Assembly: GCF_023094165.1 (NCBI RefSeq)
Contig: NZ_JALMDK010000007.1
Coordinates: 313,099-377,098, forward strand
Direction: 5' to 3'
Length of the DNA stretch: 64,000 bases
Source: Crossiella sp. S99.2
GTDB lineage: Bacteria > Actinomycetota > Actinomycetes > Mycobacteriales > Pseudonocardiaceae
Of this stretch, positions 48,530-56,756 are shown piece by piece. A model generated the notes under the pieces. That model did not search any database. It saw only the letters and a list, made by a program, of their open reading frames with translations, and was not told the DNA's origin. Position numbers and translations under genes: made by a program. Position 1 is the first letter of the stretch; every line of letters begins with the position of its first letter.

Positions 48530-49291
48530 TCACCACGGGATGGTCTGGTCCAAGGCTTCCGGGCCGCGGAAGACGCCGGTGGGACCGTCCGCGGGGAGGG
48601 TGGCGAGCCCAACCGGGACAACGGCGCCCTCGGCCGGACCGCGGTCGCCGCGGGGGAAGGTCGCGGCGGCGTTGCCGTCGGTCCGCACCAGGCCGGGGCT
48701 GGTCGCGTTGACCTTGAAACCGTCGGCGCGCAGGGCGTCGGCGTAGCCCAGGGTCAGCGCGTTGAGCGCGGCCTTGGAGGCGCTGTAGGCGAGTAGGTCC
48801 TTGGCGGAGAACGGGCTCGCCGGGTCGCTGAGCAGGCCGAGCGAGCCGAGTCCGCTGGACATGTTGACGATCCGCGGGTTGCCGGAGCGGCGCAGCAGCG
48901 GCACGCAGGCCGCGGTCACGGTGACCACGCCGAACACGTTGACCTCGAACACCTCGCGCAGCTGCGCGGCCGTGACCTGCTCGGTCCGGACACCCCACTC
49001 GACCACGATCCCGGCATTGTTGACCAGCACATCCAGCCGCCCCACCTGGTCCTCGATCCGGTCCACGGCCGCCCGGACCGAGTCCGCGTCGGTCACATCG
49101 AGCCGCACGACCCGGATGTCCCCGCCCGATTCCCCCTGCTGTGCCACCAGTTCCGCCACCGCAGCCTGCCCGCGTTCCGCATCCCGGGCGCCGAGGTACA
49201 CGGTGTAACCCTGGAGCGCGAGCTGCCGGACGATCTCCCGGCCGATGCCCTTGTTGGCGCCGGTCACCAGCGCTACGTCATTCGCCTGCAT
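48530..49291 (-). CDS. Short-chain dehydrogenase/reductase
   Basis: 253 residues from the ATG at 49291 (GGAG 8 bp upstream; a GTG at 49300 is also in frame). Classical SDR: cofactor loop TGANKGIGREI, DVTDADSV, LVNNAGIVVE, catalytic Ser in NMSSGLGSLG, and Y-x3-K in LAYSASKAAL. The loop residue after strand 2 (GARDAERG) suggests NADP(H). Substrate unknown. Divergent from a LysR regulator with a 70-bp spacer, the usual layout for a regulator and its target. Confidence 0.92.
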   Translation of the reverse strand: MQANDVALVTGANKGIGREIVRQLALQGYTVYLGARDAERGQAAVAELVAQQGESGGDIRVVRLDVTDADSVRAAVDRIEDQVGRLDVLVNNAGIVVEWGVRTEQVTAAQLREVFEVNVFGVVTVTAACVPLLRRSGNPRIVNMSSGLGSLGLLSDPASPFSAKDLLAYSASKAALNALTLGYADALRADGFKVNATSPGLVRTDGNAAATFPRGDRGPAEGAVVPVGLATLPADGPTGVFRGPEALDQTIPW

Positions 49292-49361
49292 ACCGCCCAC
49301 TCCAGCCGCCCAGTCACCGGAAGACCAAGACCGATCCGGTGCCGCGCCATACCCTGGCGGT

Positions 49362-50243
49362 ATGCCCGACCCGGAAATCCGCGAACTGCGCTACTTCCAC
49401 GCGGTCGCCGAGGACCGCAACATCACCCGCGCCGCCGCCCGACTCGGCATCGCCCAGCCCCCGCTGTCCCGGGCCATGCGCCAACTGGAACGCCGGCTCG
49501 GCGTCGCGCTCTTCGACCGCACCGGCCCCCGCCTGACCCTGACCGAAGCCGGCGAGACCCTGCTCAAAGAAGCCACCGTGGTGCTCGGCGCCCTGGACGC
49601 CGCGGTCCGCCGGACCCGGCGCGCGGCCCAGTCCGGCCGCGGCCTGGTGGTCACTGTGTACCCGGGTGTGGCCACCGAGTTGCTGCACCAGCTCAAGGCC
49701 CGGTTCCACGCCGACCCGGCCGCCCCGGAGATCGAGATCCTGCTCAGCGAGTTCGGCGCCCAGGCCGACCTGATCCGGGACGGCCGCGCGGACGTGGCGA
49801 TCGCCTCCTGCGTCAACACCCGAGGTTTGGACACCGAACCCCTGCACACCGAACCCCGCGTCGCCGCCCTGCCCGCCAGTCACCCCCTGGCCCAGCGCGC
49901 CACCCTGACCACCGCCGACCTGGCCACCGAACCAGCACCCCGCTGGCGTGACTCGGCCACCATCGACCGCGACTACTGGCTGGGCAACCCCGACCGTCCG
50001 GTCGACGGCCCGCTGGTCCGGGACAGCGCGCAGTTGCTGGAGGTGATCGCCCTGGGGCAGGCGGTGGCGCTGGTGCCGGCCTCGCTGGCGGCGCGCAACG
50101 TCCGGCCGGATGTGATCTACCGCCCGGTGCTGGACGCGGCCCCGTATCGGACCCTGCTGCTCTGGCCGGAGGGCAGCCGGTCGCCGTGGGTCGCCCGGTT
50201 CGTCCGCACGGCGTTGGAGTTGGCTGCGGCTCGGGACGTGTGA
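49362..50243 (+). CDS. LysR-family transcriptional regulator
   Basis: 293 residues. N-terminal HTH: EIRELRYFHAVAEDRNITRAAARLGIAQPPLSRAMRQLERRLGVALFDR, then a LysR substrate-binding domain (VVTVYPGVATELLHQLKARF; ADVAIASCVNTRG; IALGQAVALVPASLAARN). Divergent from the SDR gene, which it most likely controls from the 70-bp shared spacer. Downstream on the same strand, after a 382-bp region with two TetR-type palindromes, is the second erythromycin-esterase homologue. Confidence 0.92.
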   Translation: MPDPEIRELRYFHAVAEDRNITRAAARLGIAQPPLSRAMRQLERRLGVALFDRTGPRLTLTEAGETLLKEATVVLGALDAAVRRTRRAAQSGRGLVVTVYPGVATELLHQLKARFHADPAAPEIEILLSEFGAQADLIRDGRADVAIASCVNTRGLDTEPLHTEPRVAALPASHPLAQRATLTTADLATEPAPRWRDSATIDRDYWLGNPDRPVDGPLVRDSAQLLEVIALGQAVALVPASLAARNVRPDVIYRPVLDAAPYRTLLLWPEGSRSPWVARFVRTALELAAARDV

Positions 50244-50280
50244 GCACGGTTGGGGTGCTGGGGTCAAGGCATGCTTCGCG

Positions 50281-50308
50281 TGCATCTACCGAACGGTCGG
50301 TAGATGCA
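50281..50308. promoter_or_regulatory. TetR-type palindrome, copy 1
   Basis: Arms GCATCTACCGA and TCGGTAGATGC around ACGG (50282-50307). Size and symmetry fit a TetR-family operator. The core TCTACCGA-N4-TCGGTAGA recurs at 50378 and at 58142. Confidence 0.7.
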
Positions 50309-50374
50309 CGCAGAATCCCGGCGGGGCTGGAGCGAGCGCGGGCTTGGTGATGTCGGCAGGTGCTGCTGCACGCG

Positions 50375-50398
50375 TATCTACCGAACGGTCGGTAGATG
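50375..50398. promoter_or_regulatory. TetR-type palindrome, copy 2
   Basis: Arms ATCTACCGA (50376-50384) and TCGGTAGAT (50389-50397) around ACGG, identical in core to copy 1. It is 229 bp before the start of the erythromycin-esterase homologue at 50626. Confidence 0.7.
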
Positions 50399-50625
50399 GG
50401 CAGAACCGCTCTGGCGCCGGCTGGCGAGCACCGGTCGCCGCCGGACCTCCTGAGCGTTCGGGCACTGCCTGGTACTGGGACTGTTCGGCTCGGTGGTCAC
50501 GGGCGCAGTCCCATTGCCCAGCGGCTGAACCGCAGTCCCGCAGGCCGCCCCAGCCACCAGCGCCGTTCCGGCGAGCGCACCGCGTTGCTGATCTTCGGTA
50601 CCCTCCGATGTCATGAGGTCACCGA

Positions 50626-51966
50626 ATGTCACGTGAGCCCCAGGCCGACCAGCTCCGCACCACCCTGGCCAACCACACCATCCCCTTGCACAGCACCAAC
50701 CCCGGCCACGCCCTCGACGACCTGACTCCCCTGACCGCCGCGCTCGACGGCGTCCGGGTCGTCGGACTCGGCGAGGCCACCCACGGCACCAGGGAGTTCT
50801 TCACCCTCAAGCACCGCCTGGTCGAATTCCTGGTGACCCGGCTGTCCTTCACCGTCTTCGCCATCGAGGCGGGCTGGTCCTCCTGCCGGGCCGTGGACGA
50901 CTACGTGGTGCACGGCACCGGATCCGCCGCCGAGGTGCTGGCCAAGCTCGGCTACTGGACCTGGGACACCGAGGAGGTCCTCGCGCTGATCGAATGGCTG
51001 CGTGCGCACAACGCGGACCTGCCCCTCGACCAACGCGTGCGCTTCCGCGGTGTCGACCCGGTGCTGGAACGCGCCGGCACCGAGGCGATCGCCGGGTATC
51101 TGGACACAGTGGACAGTGCGCGGGCCACCACCTTCCGGGGCGCGGTCAAGGCGTTGCGGGCGGAGTTCAGCAAACTCAGCGTCGGCCGGATCATCAGCGA
51201 AGCGTTCCGGCAGCTCTGGCGGAAGATCCCCGGAGTGCGGCCGGGCGCGGCCCAGTCCGAGGTGCTCGCGGCGCGCGCGGTGGTGGCCGACACGGTGGCC
51301 TGGCTGGCCGCGCACCCCGCCGACAACGACGGGTGGCGGGAGGCCGAATGGCATGCCTGGGCGGTGGATCGGGCCGCGGAGATCCGGACCTTGCCTACAC
51401 TGGGACAGGCCGGGGGACACCTGCGGGACCGGACCATGGCCGAGGCGTTGCGGCGGATCCTGGCCGAACCCGGCGCGCGGGCGATGGTGTGGGCGCACAA
51501 CGGACATCTGGCCGCCGCCACCCGCTCCAGCAAGGAGGCCGCGCTCGGCGCCGAACTGCGGGACTGGCTCGGCGACGGCTACTACGCGCTCGCGCTGGTG
51601 ACCAACCAGGGCGGGTTCCAGGCAATGAAACTGGGCACCAGCGAGCTGGCTGAGTTCGAGCTGGACCCGGCCGAGTCCGGCACCCTGGAATGGCAGCTCG
51701 CCCAGGCCGGGGGTGATCACCTCCTGGACCTGCGGGCCGCGGGCGCGGATCCGGTGCTGCGCGCGTGGCTGGACGGCAAACAGCGGATGCGCGCCTACGG
51801 CTCGGTGATCGGGTTCTGGCCCGCGCTGAAGAAGGAGACCGTGTCCGTGCGGCTGGGCGCGGAGTTCGACGGCATCGCCTACCTGGACCGCACCACCCGC
51901 GCCCGGCCGCGCACCGACGCCGCCGACCGGAAATCGGGTGCGGACAGCCGACGCGGTGGTGTCTGA
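50626..51966 (+). CDS. Erythromycin esterase-family protein (copy 2)
   Basis: 446 residues, ATG at 50626 with GAGG about 9 bp upstream. Ere signatures: VVGLGEATHGTREFF, FAIEAGWSSCRAVDDYV, RGVDP and MVWAHNGHLAA. It is longer than copy 1 and closer to the canonical Ere/succinoglycan-biosynthesis-like form. Activity on macrolides cannot be assumed. The two TetR-type sites upstream suggest control by a TetR protein not encoded in this window. Its end overlaps the start of the GNAT gene by up to 29 bp. Confidence 0.9.
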   Translation: MSREPQADQLRTTLANHTIPLHSTNPGHALDDLTPLTAALDGVRVVGLGEATHGTREFFTLKHRLVEFLVTRLSFTVFAIEAGWSSCRAVDDYVVHGTGSAAEVLAKLGYWTWDTEEVLALIEWLRAHNADLPLDQRVRFRGVDPVLERAGTEAIAGYLDTVDSARATTFRGAVKALRAEFSKLSVGRIISEAFRQLWRKIPGVRPGAAQSEVLAARAVVADTVAWLAAHPADNDGWREAEWHAWAVDRAAEIRTLPTLGQAGGHLRDRTMAEALRRILAEPGARAMVWAHNGHLAAATRSSKEAALGAELRDWLGDGYYALALVTNQGGFQAMKLGTSELAEFELDPAESGTLEWQLAQAGGDHLLDLRAAGADPVLRAWLDGKQRMRAYGSVIGFWPALKKETVSVRLGAEFDGIAYLDRTTRARPRTDAADRKSGADSRRGGV

Positions 51967-52840
51967 TCCGGTGATGGCGATCGTGATGGGCACACCGGAC
52001 GTCGACGGGCTGAGCGCGGCCGTGCACGCGCTGCAGGACTGGCAGTACGACGGCGCGCCCATGCAACTGCACCCGGGCGATGTGGGCTGGTACTGGCGGC
52101 TCGGCGCCGAGGCCACCGCCGCGGCGGTCCGCACCTGGCGCCGGGCCGGACGACTGCTCGCCGTCGGACTCCTCGATGGCCCGGACCTGTTGCGGCTGAC
52201 CATCGAACCCGCGGCGCGACAGGACGAGGAGCTGGCCCGGCAACTGGTCGCCGACCTGACCGACCCAGCCCGCGGCGTGCTGCCCGCGGGCGCGGTCTGC
52301 CTCGAAGCGCCAACCGCCCCACTGGTCAAGGACCTGCTCGCCGCCGATGGCTGGCGCGCCGACGAGCCGTGGACGCCGCTGCGCCGCGACCTCACCGAGC
52401 CGGTGCCGGATCCGGGCGTGCGGATCGAGGTGATCGGACCGGAGCGGGCGCACGTGCAGGCCGCCGTGCTCCGGTCCGCCTTCGGCACCTCGAAGTTCAC
52501 CGACGAACGCTGGCACGCGATGGCCGCCGGCCTGCCCTACGCCGACGCCCGGTGCCTGGTCGCCCACGACGAGCAGGGCAACGCGGTGGCGGCGGTGACC
52601 GTGTGGTCAGCCGGTCCGGGCAAGCCGGGGGTGCTGGAGCCGATGGGGGTGCACCGGGACCACCGCGGTCACGGCCACGGCACCGCGATCAGCCTCGCCG
52701 CGGCGGCCGCGCTCCGGGAACTGGGTTCCAGCAGCGCGCTCGTGTGCACCCCGACCACCAACGCCGGCGCGGTCGCCACCTATCGGTCAGCGGGCTTTCA
52801 GCCGCTGCCCGAGCGCCTGGACCAACGTCGGGACGCCTGA
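51938..52840 (+). CDS. GNAT-family N-acetyltransferase
   Basis: 300 residues from a GTG at 51938; an ATG at 51974, beyond the upstream stop, is an alternative. The C-terminal half is a clear GNAT fold, with acetyl-CoA loop VLEPMGVHRDHRGHGHGTAISLAAAAAL and the following strand ALVCTPTTNAGAVATYRSAGFQ. The N-terminal half (HALQDWQYDG...HPGDVGWYWRLGAEATAAAVR) looks like a degenerate second GNAT domain, as in tandem GNAT proteins. Substrate unknown. Overlap with the upstream gene suggests co-expression. It ends before intergenic palindrome copy 5. Confidence 0.85.
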   Translation: MRTADAVVSDPVMAIVMGTPDVDGLSAAVHALQDWQYDGAPMQLHPGDVGWYWRLGAEATAAAVRTWRRAGRLLAVGLLDGPDLLRLTIEPAARQDEELARQLVADLTDPARGVLPAGAVCLEAPTAPLVKDLLAADGWRADEPWTPLRRDLTEPVPDPGVRIEVIGPERAHVQAAVLRSAFGTSKFTDERWHAMAAGLPYADARCLVAHDEQGNAVAAVTVWSAGPGKPGVLEPMGVHRDHRGHGHGTAISLAAAAALRELGSSSALVCTPTTNAGAVATYRSAGFQPLPERLDQRRDA

Positions 52841-52851
52841 AGTTCCGCCTC

Positions 52852-52966
52852 CGCCGTCGAGTTGGCCCAAGTGGTACGCCCACTTGGGCCAACTCGACGT
52901 ACGACTTGGGCCAACTCGACGTCCAGAACGGCCAACACGCCGTACGAGAACGGCCAACACGGGGTG
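52852..52966. repeat. Intergenic nested palindrome, family copy 5
   Basis: Perfect 20-bp arms CGTCGAGTTGGCCCAAGTGG (52855-52874) and its complement at 52880-52899, separated by TACGC. GGCCAACTCGACG and GGCCAACAC words then repeat to 52962. It lies between convergent genes. Confidence 0.9.
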
Positions 52967-52972
52967 GGTGGG

Positions 52973-54835
52973 TTAGCCGGCGCGTTGGGTTAGGCCGGGG
53001 GAGCGGTGGAATTCGGCTTCGAGGGTGGGGTCTTCCAGTTCGGCGAGGGTGCGGGCGTACTCCTTGATCAGGTCGTGGAGTAGGTAGCGGCCGGGGGCGG
53101 ACTCGGTGAGCAAATGGTTGTCGTACAGGCGTTCCAGGCCGTGCCGGGTTTCCGCCGCGGTCAGTCCGGCCAGGACCGAGGTGGTCGGCAGGTCCACCTC
53201 GACGCCAGCGGACAGGCCCAGGCAGCGGAACAGCCGCCGTCCTTCGGCGGGCAGGCCGCGGTAGGAGCGGTCGAACGCGGCGGTGAGCGTGACGTTTTCC
53301 GCGTGCAGCTCGCTGAGCCGGGTTCGCGCCGAGGACAGCAGATCGGCCAGGTAGCGGTCGGTCCAGCGCGGGTGGTGGCGCACCCGCCCGGCCAGCAGGG
53401 TGATCGCCAGTGGCAGCCCGCCGCACAGTGACACCAGCTGCCGGGTCGCGGCCGGATCGGCCGGTTGCTCGCGCGGACCCGTCAGGTGCTGGAACAGCCG
53501 GGCGGCCTGTTCCAGCGGCAGCGGGTTCAGCTCCAGCGACCGCACCCCCTCCAGCGCGCTCAGCCGCCGCCTGCTGGTGATCAGCACCCGGCAGCGGCCA
53601 GGACCCGGCAACAGCGGCCGGACCTGCTCATGCCCGGCCGCGTCATCCAGCACCAGCAGCATTCGCTTGTCCCGCAAGGACTCCCGCCACAGCGCGGCCC
53701 GCCCGTGCTCGGTGTCCGGCATCGCCGCGGCGGGCAACCCGGCCGCGTCCAGCAGGCCGCCCAGCGCGGCGTGCGCGGACAACGGTTCCTGACCGGCGGC
53801 GAAGGCGTTGAGCCGCAGGAAGATCGTGCCGTCCGGGTAGTCGGGGGCGAGCAGCCGGGCGGCGCGTACGGCCAGGGTGGTCTTGCCGATCCCGGGCATT
53901 CCGTCCAGCACGTGGATTTCCGCCGCGGCCGCGGACCCGGTCAGTCGCCGCAGTTCGGCGTCCCGGCCGGTGAAGGAGAGCGGATCGGCGGGCAGCTGTT
54001 CCACCGCCACCGCCGGGGTGATCACCACCGGTGGGCAGGCCCGGCGCGGCGGCGCGGACAGTTCCGGATCCCGGGTCAGGATGCGCTGGTGCAGGCCGCG
54101 CAACGCGGGGCCGGGGTCGATGCCGAGCTGGTCGGCCAGTGCGGTGCGGGCCTCCTGGAACACCCCCAGGGCCTCGGCCTGCCTGCCCGAGCGGTACAGC
54201 GCGAGCATCAGCAACTCCCGCAACCGTTCCCGCAGCGGGTTGCGGGTCACCAGCGCGGTCAGCTCGGCCACCACCGAGCGGTGTTCACCACGGTCCAGCG
54301 ACAGCGCCGCGGACAGTTCCTGGGCCAGCAGACGGGACTCCCGTAATCGCAGCCGATGCGCGTGCAGGTAGGGGCTGTCCAATCCGCTGAACGGCTCACC
54401 GCGCCAGCGGCCCAGCGCCGAACTGACCGACTCGGTGGCCGCGGCCAGCCGCCCGGCCCGCTGATGCTCCTGGGCGGCATCCAGTTCCTGCTCGAAGACC
54501 AGCGCGTCCAGCTGATCGGGCGCACCGCGCAACAGATAACCCGCGTCGGTGCGCAGCACCACCGAATCCCGGTCGTGCGTGGCGCCGGCCGGCCGCAGCG
54601 CGCGGCGCAACCGGCTGATGTTGGTCTGCACCGTGTTGCGCGCGCCCTGCGGCGGCGAGTCCGCCCACACCGCCTCCACCAATGCCTCCACCGGCACCGG
54701 CTGGTTCATCCGGGTGAGCAGAACCGCGAGAACCGCCTGTTGCCGGGACCAGCCCAGCTCGATGTCCACCGGACCGCGGCGCGCGGCCAGCGCGCCGAGT
54801 ACCTCGCAGTACAGCCTGTTGTCGCGTTCGGGCAC
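52973..54835 (-). CDS. SARP/AfsR-type regulator with NB-ARC domain, next to the lanthipeptide genes
   Basis: 620 residues from a GTG at 54835 (GGGGG upstream); an ATG at 54871 lacks a site. Winged helix at 8-100 (CEVLGALAARRGP...RQQAVLAVLLTRMNQPVPVEALVEAVWADSPPQGARNTVQTNISRLRRAL), BTAD at about 105-250 (YRSGRQAEALGVFQEARTALADQLGIDPGPAL), then NB-ARC with Walker A LDGMPGIGKTTLAV and Walker B RMLLVLDDAAGH. Divergent from the precursor gene with a 215-bp spacer rich in inverted repeats. It is therefore the likely pathway-specific activator of the lanthipeptide cluster. Confidence 0.92.
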   Translation of the reverse strand: MPERDNRLYCEVLGALAARRGPVDIELGWSRQQAVLAVLLTRMNQPVPVEALVEAVWADSPPQGARNTVQTNISRLRRALRPAGATHDRDSVVLRTDAGYLLRGAPDQLDALVFEQELDAAQEHQRAGRLAAATESVSSALGRWRGEPFSGLDSPYLHAHRLRLRESRLLAQELSAALSLDRGEHRSVVAELTALVTRNPLRERLRELLMLALYRSGRQAEALGVFQEARTALADQLGIDPGPALRGLHQRILTRDPELSAPPRRACPPVVITPAVAVEQLPADPLSFTGRDAELRRLTGSAAAAEIHVLDGMPGIGKTTLAVRAARLLAPDYPDGTIFLRLNAFAAGQEPLSAHAALGGLLDAAGLPAAAMPDTEHGRAALWRESLRDKRMLLVLDDAAGHEQVRPLLPGPGRCRVLITSRRRLSALEGVRSLELNPLPLEQAARLFQHLTGPREQPADPAATRQLVSLCGGLPLAITLLAGRVRHHPRWTDRYLADLLSSARTRLSELHAENVTLTAAFDRSYRGLPAEGRRLFRCLGLSAGVEVDLPTTSVLAGLTAAETRHGLERLYDNHLLTESAPGRYLLHDLIKEYARTLAELEDPTLEAEFHRSPGLTQRAG

Positions 54836-54985
54836 GTCAAACCCCCAATTAGCACAGGAGGAGGACACCATAGCGCGCTGCTACTGGGGAAGGCACTACT
54901 CACAGTAAGACGTGGTCATCGGGTCACCGCAATCCTGTGACAGCGCTGTGTACGCGGCCGCACCTAGGGTCCGAAGTGAGCGCGA

Positions 54986-55024
54986 GACATTCGCGCCGGA
55001 ATGTCATCCGGTCGACTGACCGGA
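54986..55024. promoter_or_regulatory. Two inverted repeats in the precursor-gene promoter/leader
   Basis: GACATTC-GCGCCG-GAATGTC (54986-55005) is followed 1 bp later by TCCGGTC-GACT-GACCGGA (55007-55024). Both have perfect 7-bp arms. They lie 27-65 bp before the precursor start and are candidate sites for the SARP or another regulator. Confidence 0.55.
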
Positions 55025-55050
55025 GAACTGATGGAAAGGTGAAGTGTCCC

Positions 55051-55230
55051 ATGGATGCCTTTGATCTGGATGCCAGGGTCAGCACTCCGGCCGCGGCCAA
55101 TGGCCAGGCCCAGCCGCTGTCGATTACCAGTGTGATCACCCGACTGGCCTGCACCCGGACCCCGCTCTGCTCGAGGTTCACCTGCCAGTGCACCCAGGGC
55201 GCCTGCACCGCCGGTTGCCCCAAGCGCTAA
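55051..55230 (+). CDS. lanA: Class I lanthipeptide precursor
   Basis: 59 residues, ATG at 55051 with AAAGGTGAAG upstream; a longer frame from 54937 is not needed. The leader MDAFDLDARVSTPAAANGQA carries FDLD, the counterpart of the FNLD box that class I dehydratases and cyclases bind. The probable core starts near I25 (ITSVITRLAC...), like the ITS start of nisin and planosporicin. Residues 25-59 hold six Cys (34, 40, 45, 47, 52, 56) and nine Ser/Thr, enough for up to six thioether rings plus spare dehydro residues; the end is GCPKR. The cleavage site is inferred, and no dedicated protease gene is seen. Next come a strong hairpin and then lanC-lanB-lanT. Confidence 0.93.
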   Translation: MDAFDLDARVSTPAAANGQAQPLSITSVITRLACTRTPLCSRFTCQCTQGACTAGCPKR

Positions 55231-55254
55231 AAAAGCGCAGCTCAACGGGCTGAA

Positions 55255-55295
55255 GGCGGGTGCTGCCGGGTGTCGACGACCCGGCAGCACCCGCC
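55255..55295 (+). terminator. Strong hairpin between lanA and lanC
   Basis: A perfect 17-bp stem (left arm 55255-55271, right arm 55279-55295) with a GTCGACG loop and no U-tract. Its place between precursor and enzyme genes suits partial termination, giving more precursor than enzyme mRNA. Confidence 0.82.
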
Positions 55296-55358
55296 GCTCA
55301 ACCTACCGCATCCTGCCCGTGCGCCGGGCGGTTGGAAAGCCGACGAACAGGGGTTGTC

Positions 55359-56756
55359 ATGCGCGCAGAATCGGAGCGAGGTTCCGCTCCCAACCGGGTA
55401 TTGGTGGCCGATGAATCCGTCGCCGCCTGGCATGGAGTTGTTCCGGGCGCGCTTGCCGCCAAAGCCCGGGAAGTCGCCTGCGAGGTCGCGCGGAGAACGG
55501 CGGATTCCGCCACCGTCATCGATCATGTAATGCGATTCACCGAGCAGACGAAGCATCCGATGGAATGGTACTTCCCCAGCTTCGGGTATGGCCACGCCGG
55601 AATCGCATTACTCCATGTGCACGCTTCGGCGGCCGCCCCCAATGCGGTAGAGAGCGCGCGTTCGCTCAGCGCCGGTTTTGCCTTCATCCGGGAGGCGGTG
55701 GCCGGCACCCAGGCCCAGCCGCTGCTCGCGCCGGGGGTGTTCTCCGGCACCGGTGGCCTCGCGCTGTGCGTGGCGGGCTGCGCCGAGGCCGAGCCCCGGT
55801 TCGCGCCGAGTCTGGGCAGGCTGCACGACCAGTTCGCCGCCCAGATCGCCGATCTGGACCTGCCGATGGTTGAGCGCGCGGTCAGCGACTCCGACTACGA
55901 CATGATCAGCGGCGCGGCCGGCACGCTGGCCTACCTGTGCTCGATCGCCGAACCGGACCAGGCCCTGCACCCCGCCGCGGACAAGCTCCTGGACTACCTG
56001 ATCTGGCTCAGCGCCCCGCCCCGCGACCTCACCCTGACCCGGCGCTGGCTGATCGCCCCCGAACTGTGCGCGCCGCTGGGCCGCGATCCACGCGAGTTCC
56101 CCGGCGGCTACCTCAACCTCGGCATGGCGCACGGCATCCCCGGCGCGGTCGCCGCGCTGGCCGTGGCCTGGCAGCGCGGACTGCGCAGGCCAGGGCAGGA
56201 GGAGGCCATCCGGCGGATGACCGACTGGCTGCTGGCGGTGCGCCGCGCCGATCCGCACGGACCGGTGTGGGCCACCGAGATCCCGGTGGCCGCCACCGGC
56301 GAGGAGGTCCGTCCGAACCAGCCGCACGACCAGATCGCCTGGTGCTACGGCACCGCCGGTGTGGCCGTGTCCCTGCTCGCGGTGGCCGACGCGCTGGGCG
56401 ATGACCAGCTGCGCACCGCCGCGATCGAGGCGTTCGAGGGCGTGCTGCGGCGCAGCGTGGCCGAACCCGTGCTCTCGCCGACCTTCTGCCACGGCGTGGC
56501 CGGATTGCTGGCGATCTGCCTCGAATTCGCCACCGCGGGCAGCGACTTGGCCCGCGAGCACACGCCGCGGCTGCTGACCGAACTGCTCGGACACGCCGAT
56601 CCGGCCAACCCCCTGGTGTTCCGGGATGAGGAGGAGCCGGGCGTGTTCGTGGACAGCCCCGCGCTGCTCACCGGGTCGACCGGGGTGGCGCTGACCCTGC
56701 TCGCCGCGGTCAGCCCAGTCCGGCCGTCCTGGCTGACCGCCTTCCTGGTGCGGTGA
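55359..56756 (+). CDS. lanC: Lanthionine synthetase C-family cyclase
   Basis: 465 residues from the ATG at 55359 (CAGGGG upstream). LanC adds Cys thiols to dehydrated residues on a zinc site. The zinc ligands are C329 (AWCYGTAGVA), C377 and H378 (FCHGVAGLLA). The alpha-toroid Gly motifs are present (FGYGHAGIALLH, GTGGLALCVAG, ISGAAGTLAYL, LGMAHGIPGAV, LTGSTGVALTLL). Normal length for a stand-alone LanC. Its stop overlaps the GTG of lanB by 4 bp, so the enzymes are translationally coupled. Confidence 0.95.
   Translation: MRAESERGSAPNRVLVADESVAAWHGVVPGALAAKAREVACEVARRTADSATVIDHVMRFTEQTKHPMEWYFPSFGYGHAGIALLHVHASAAAPNAVESARSLSAGFAFIREAVAGTQAQPLLAPGVFSGTGGLALCVAGCAEAEPRFAPSLGRLHDQFAAQIADLDLPMVERAVSDSDYDMISGAAGTLAYLCSIAEPDQALHPAADKLLDYLIWLSAPPRDLTLTRRWLIAPELCAPLGRDPREFPGGYLNLGMAHGIPGAVAALAVAWQRGLRRPGQEEAIRRMTDWLLAVRRADPHGPVWATEIPVAATGEEVRPNQPHDQIAWCYGTAGVAVSLLAVADALGDDQLRTAAIEAFEGVLRRSVAEPVLSPTFCHGVAGLLAICLEFATAGSDLAREHTPRLLTELLGHADPANPLVFRDEEEPGVFVDSPALLTGSTGVALTLLAAVSPVRPSWLTAFLVR

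Larger units (their letters stand above)
50244..50625. other. 382-bp intergenic region with two identical-core TetR-type palindromes
   Basis: The two sites are 94 bp apart. Open frames here encode only Arg/Pro-rich peptides that read through the palindromes, so none is called. Confidence 0.6.

Noticed and set aside
50304-50450. Small plus-strand ORF starting within the first TetR-type palindrome
   Set aside because: Arg/Cys-rich product reading through both operators; better explained as regulatory DNA.
50378-50632. A short minus-strand frame with an AGTALVAGAACG stretch resembling a lipobox
   Set aside because: It crosses a TetR-type palindrome, has no ribosome site and overlaps the start of the esterase homologue; composition is not gene-like.
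54937-55050. N-terminal extension of the lanthipeptide precursor
   Set aside because: The extension covers the inverted repeats of the promoter/leader; the ATG at 55051 has a ribosome site and gives a normal leader length.
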